This document shows, piece after piece, positions 22,217 to 23,238 of a stretch of DNA of 23,238 nt. Positions within the stretch are counted from its first letter, which is position 1. Each line of letters begins with the position of its first letter. Origin of the DNA: Bacteroidales bacterium (GTDB lineage Bacteria; Bacteroidota; Bacteroidia; Bacteroidales; Azobacteroidaceae); the NCBI GenBank assembly GCA_020860885.1, contig JAJBTS010000333.1:1-23238 (forward strand), written 5' to 3'. The position numbers were made by a program, and so were the translations under genes. A model generated the notes under the pieces. The model saw only the letters and a program-made list of their open reading frames with translations. It searched no databases and was not told the DNA's origin.

Positions 22217-22393
22217 TTATTTTTTATCTCTGATCTCTAATAAAAGACTGTACAGGTCTGTAAGTAAATCATTTGTTTTTTCAACTTCTTTTTTAAGTTT
22301 CCCTACTTCATCTTCTACAAAACTGATTTTGGATGTGTTTGCCTCAATGTCGGAAAGGTCTAAGATTATACGGTTTGTTACGTCTTCTTTCAT
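22217..22393 (-). CDS. Small coiled-coil protein (58 aa)
   Basis: This short minus-strand frame encodes 58 residues beginning MKEDVTNRIILDLSDIEANT and ending in a charged tail, LLLEIRDKK. The middle (ISFVEDEVGKLKKEVEKTND) has hydrophobic residues at heptad spacing, so it should form a helix or coiled coil. There are no membrane segments or cysteines. It is preceded by a 7-of-8 promoter box TACTTTTA (minus, 22424-22431) at a sensible distance of about 30 bases, which supports it being a real gene. I do not recognise a family, though small coiled-coil proteins of this sort are common in Bacteroidota. Confidence 0.7.
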   Translation of the reverse strand: MKEDVTNRIILDLSDIEANTSKISFVEDEVGKLKKEVEKTNDLLTDLYSLLLEIRDKK

Positions 22394-22423
22394 CTTTATG
22401 TGTGTTAACTAATTACTTGGATG

Positions 22424-22431
22424 TAAAAGTA
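22424..22431 (-). promoter_or_regulatory. Possible -7 element of the 58-aa gene
   Basis: The minus strand reads TACTTTTA, one mismatch from TAnnTTTG, 30 bases before the ATG at 22393. Confidence 0.4.
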
Positions 22432-22483
22432 GAAAAAAATATTTATTTTGAAAAATTAAGGAGACTAAACATAAACTTTTAAT

Positions 22484-22491
22484 TATTTTTG
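22484..22491 (+). promoter_or_regulatory. -7 promoter element of the GNAT gene
   Basis: TATTTTTG matches TAnnTTTG exactly, 48 bases before the ATG at 22540. The upstream -33 TTTG is not at the normal distance. Confidence 0.5.
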
Positions 22492-22539
22492 CACCTACTG
22501 TTTTACCTGTACGAAAAAGAAACTAAACGATTTGAAAGA

Positions 22540-22989
22540 ATGAGAGTAATATCCGTTAGGGAAAATCCGGAATATAAAGATGACGCAATAGAGTATATCA
22601 GTAGCAAATGGCCTTCTGTTTCCCGGGTTATATACGAAGATAGCATTGTACATTCCCTGAAAACAACCCGTCCTTTGCCTCAATGGTACTTATTGGAAAA
22701 GGAGAGTGAAATTATTGGGTGTGCAGGTCTTATTACCAACGATTTCATCAGCCGCATGGATTTGTACCCCTGGCTTTGCGCTCTTTTTATCGAAGAAGAG
22801 CAGCGGGGAAACGAATATAGCTCTCTCCTGATGGAAAAAGCGAAGACCGACAGCAAGAATATGGGTTTTGATAATCTCTATCTCAGTACGGAACATATTG
22901 GGTTTTATGAAAAATATGGATTTCGTTATATCGGACAAGGTTATCATCCCTGGGGTGAGAGTTCCAGGATCTATCAGATTGAGCTTTGA
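22540..22989 (+). CDS. GNAT-family N-acetyltransferase
   Basis: This 149-residue acetyltransferase shows EIIGCAGLITNDF (strand 4), WLCALFIEEEQRGNEYSSLL (strand 4 to the CoA loop, about 78-97) and LYLSTEHIGFYEKYGFRYIG near the end, where FYEKYGF is the common GNAT signature. The CoA loop has QRGNEYSS rather than the usual RGxG, so cofactor contacts may be altered. The open frame extends to 22489, but that part covers the promoter; ATG 22540 (MRVISVRENPEY) is preferred. The substrate is unknown. It is transcribed alone. Confidence 0.87.
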   Translation: MRVISVRENPEYKDDAIEYISSKWPSVSRVIYEDSIVHSLKTTRPLPQWYLLEKESEIIGCAGLITNDFISRMDLYPWLCALFIEEEQRGNEYSSLLMEKAKTDSKNMGFDNLYLSTEHIGFYEKYGFRYIGQGYHPWGESSRIYQIEL

Positions 22990-23148
22990 GTAAGCCAAGA
23001 CAATAAGAGAAGTCATTTCATTATCCGGACAGGTATTACAACGTATTTAATATCCCGGCAAAATAACCCCTATCGGTTTCTTTCTGGATATGCGTGATTT
23101 TTTGTGATTATTCATGAAATAGAGATCCTCTAAATAAAAACTGATAGT
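22990..23148. other. Short intergenic region
   Basis: No gene, strong hairpin or perfect -7 box was found between the GNAT gene and the partial ATPase. Confidence 0.4.
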
Positions 23149-23238
23149 ATGTTTATAGGAAGAAGAAAAGAATTAGCAACGATTGAAAATTTTGTTTTTA
23201 ATTCGAAAAAACAATTTCTATATATCTATGGTAAACAT
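23149..23238 (+). CDS. AAA-type ATPase (DUF234/archaeal-ATPase-like), 5' end only
   Basis: The last 90 bases form an open frame starting at ATG 23149 and running out of the window: MFIGRRKELATIENF, then a stretch ending LYIYGKH. The opening F-x-GR-x-KEL plus a hydrophobic strand ending YGK/YGR is the usual start of ATPases of the DUF234 type, in which the P-loop follows directly after the window edge. These proteins are often encoded in mobile or defence-like contexts but their role is not known. Only 30 codons are visible, so the call rests on this short N-terminal pattern. Confidence 0.65.
   Translation, partial: MFIGRRKELATIENFVFNSKKQFLYIYGKH

Overview
The window reads as chromosomal DNA of a member of the Bacteroidota, most likely Bacteroidales. 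The reasons are the recurring TAnnTTTG promoter element (for example at 341-348, 9907-9914, 11059-11066 and 22484-22491), the near absence of Shine-Dalgarno sequences before start codons, the moderately AT-rich composition, and the gene content (RRM protein with a glycine-rich tail, cold-shock-domain protein, SRAP protein). The genus cannot be fixed from the sequence. No rRNA, tRNA, CRISPR array or complete insertion sequence was seen.

Layout. 1-2394 (+): a small GNAT protein, then a TetR regulator and a MATE efflux pump that share a perfect 16-bp operator palindrome placed identically before each start codon. 2408-3994 (-): a Lnu(B)/Lnu(F)-like nucleotidyltransferase followed by a frameshifted SAM methyltransferase. 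4145-8189: a DNA-repair-like island. A stand-alone LigD-type 3'-phosphoesterase (+) faces a four-gene minus-strand operon (DUF421 membrane protein, two unrecognised proteins, ATP-dependent DNA ligase). The ligase is interrupted by a -1 frame change at an A-run that matches a slippery heptamer. 8575-9538 (-): cysteine hydrolase and GNAT operon. 9931-11888: Isf-like flavoprotein (+), small membrane protein (-) and SRAP DNA-protein crosslink protein (+). 12020-14635 (+): a quinone-oxidoreductase-like MDR enzyme, an SDR resembling glucose 1-dehydrogenase and a GRP/GlcU-type sugar transporter. 14664-16800 (-): pabA-pabB-pabC operon for p-aminobenzoate.

16913-17424 is a non-coding, repeat-built element. 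It has inverted flanks made of 7-bp units, an internal array of ten degenerate units in an exact 23-bp period, and a 24-bp perfect palindrome with a second half-site. It lies between pabA and a nitronate-monooxygenase-like gene (17653-18723).

18798-21033 (+) is an RNA-handling or cold-shock-type cluster: DEAD-box helicase, a 73-aa protein, a cold-shock-domain protein and an RRM protein, closed by a clear hairpin terminator. 21170-23238: a ureohydrolase in which Cys replaces the first metal-ligand His, a 58-aa coiled-coil protein, a GNAT protein, and the first 30 codons of an AAA-type ATPase cut by the window end.

The strongest candidates for something undescribed are the split phosphoesterase/ligase island with its two unknown partner proteins, and the 512-bp 23-bp-period element.
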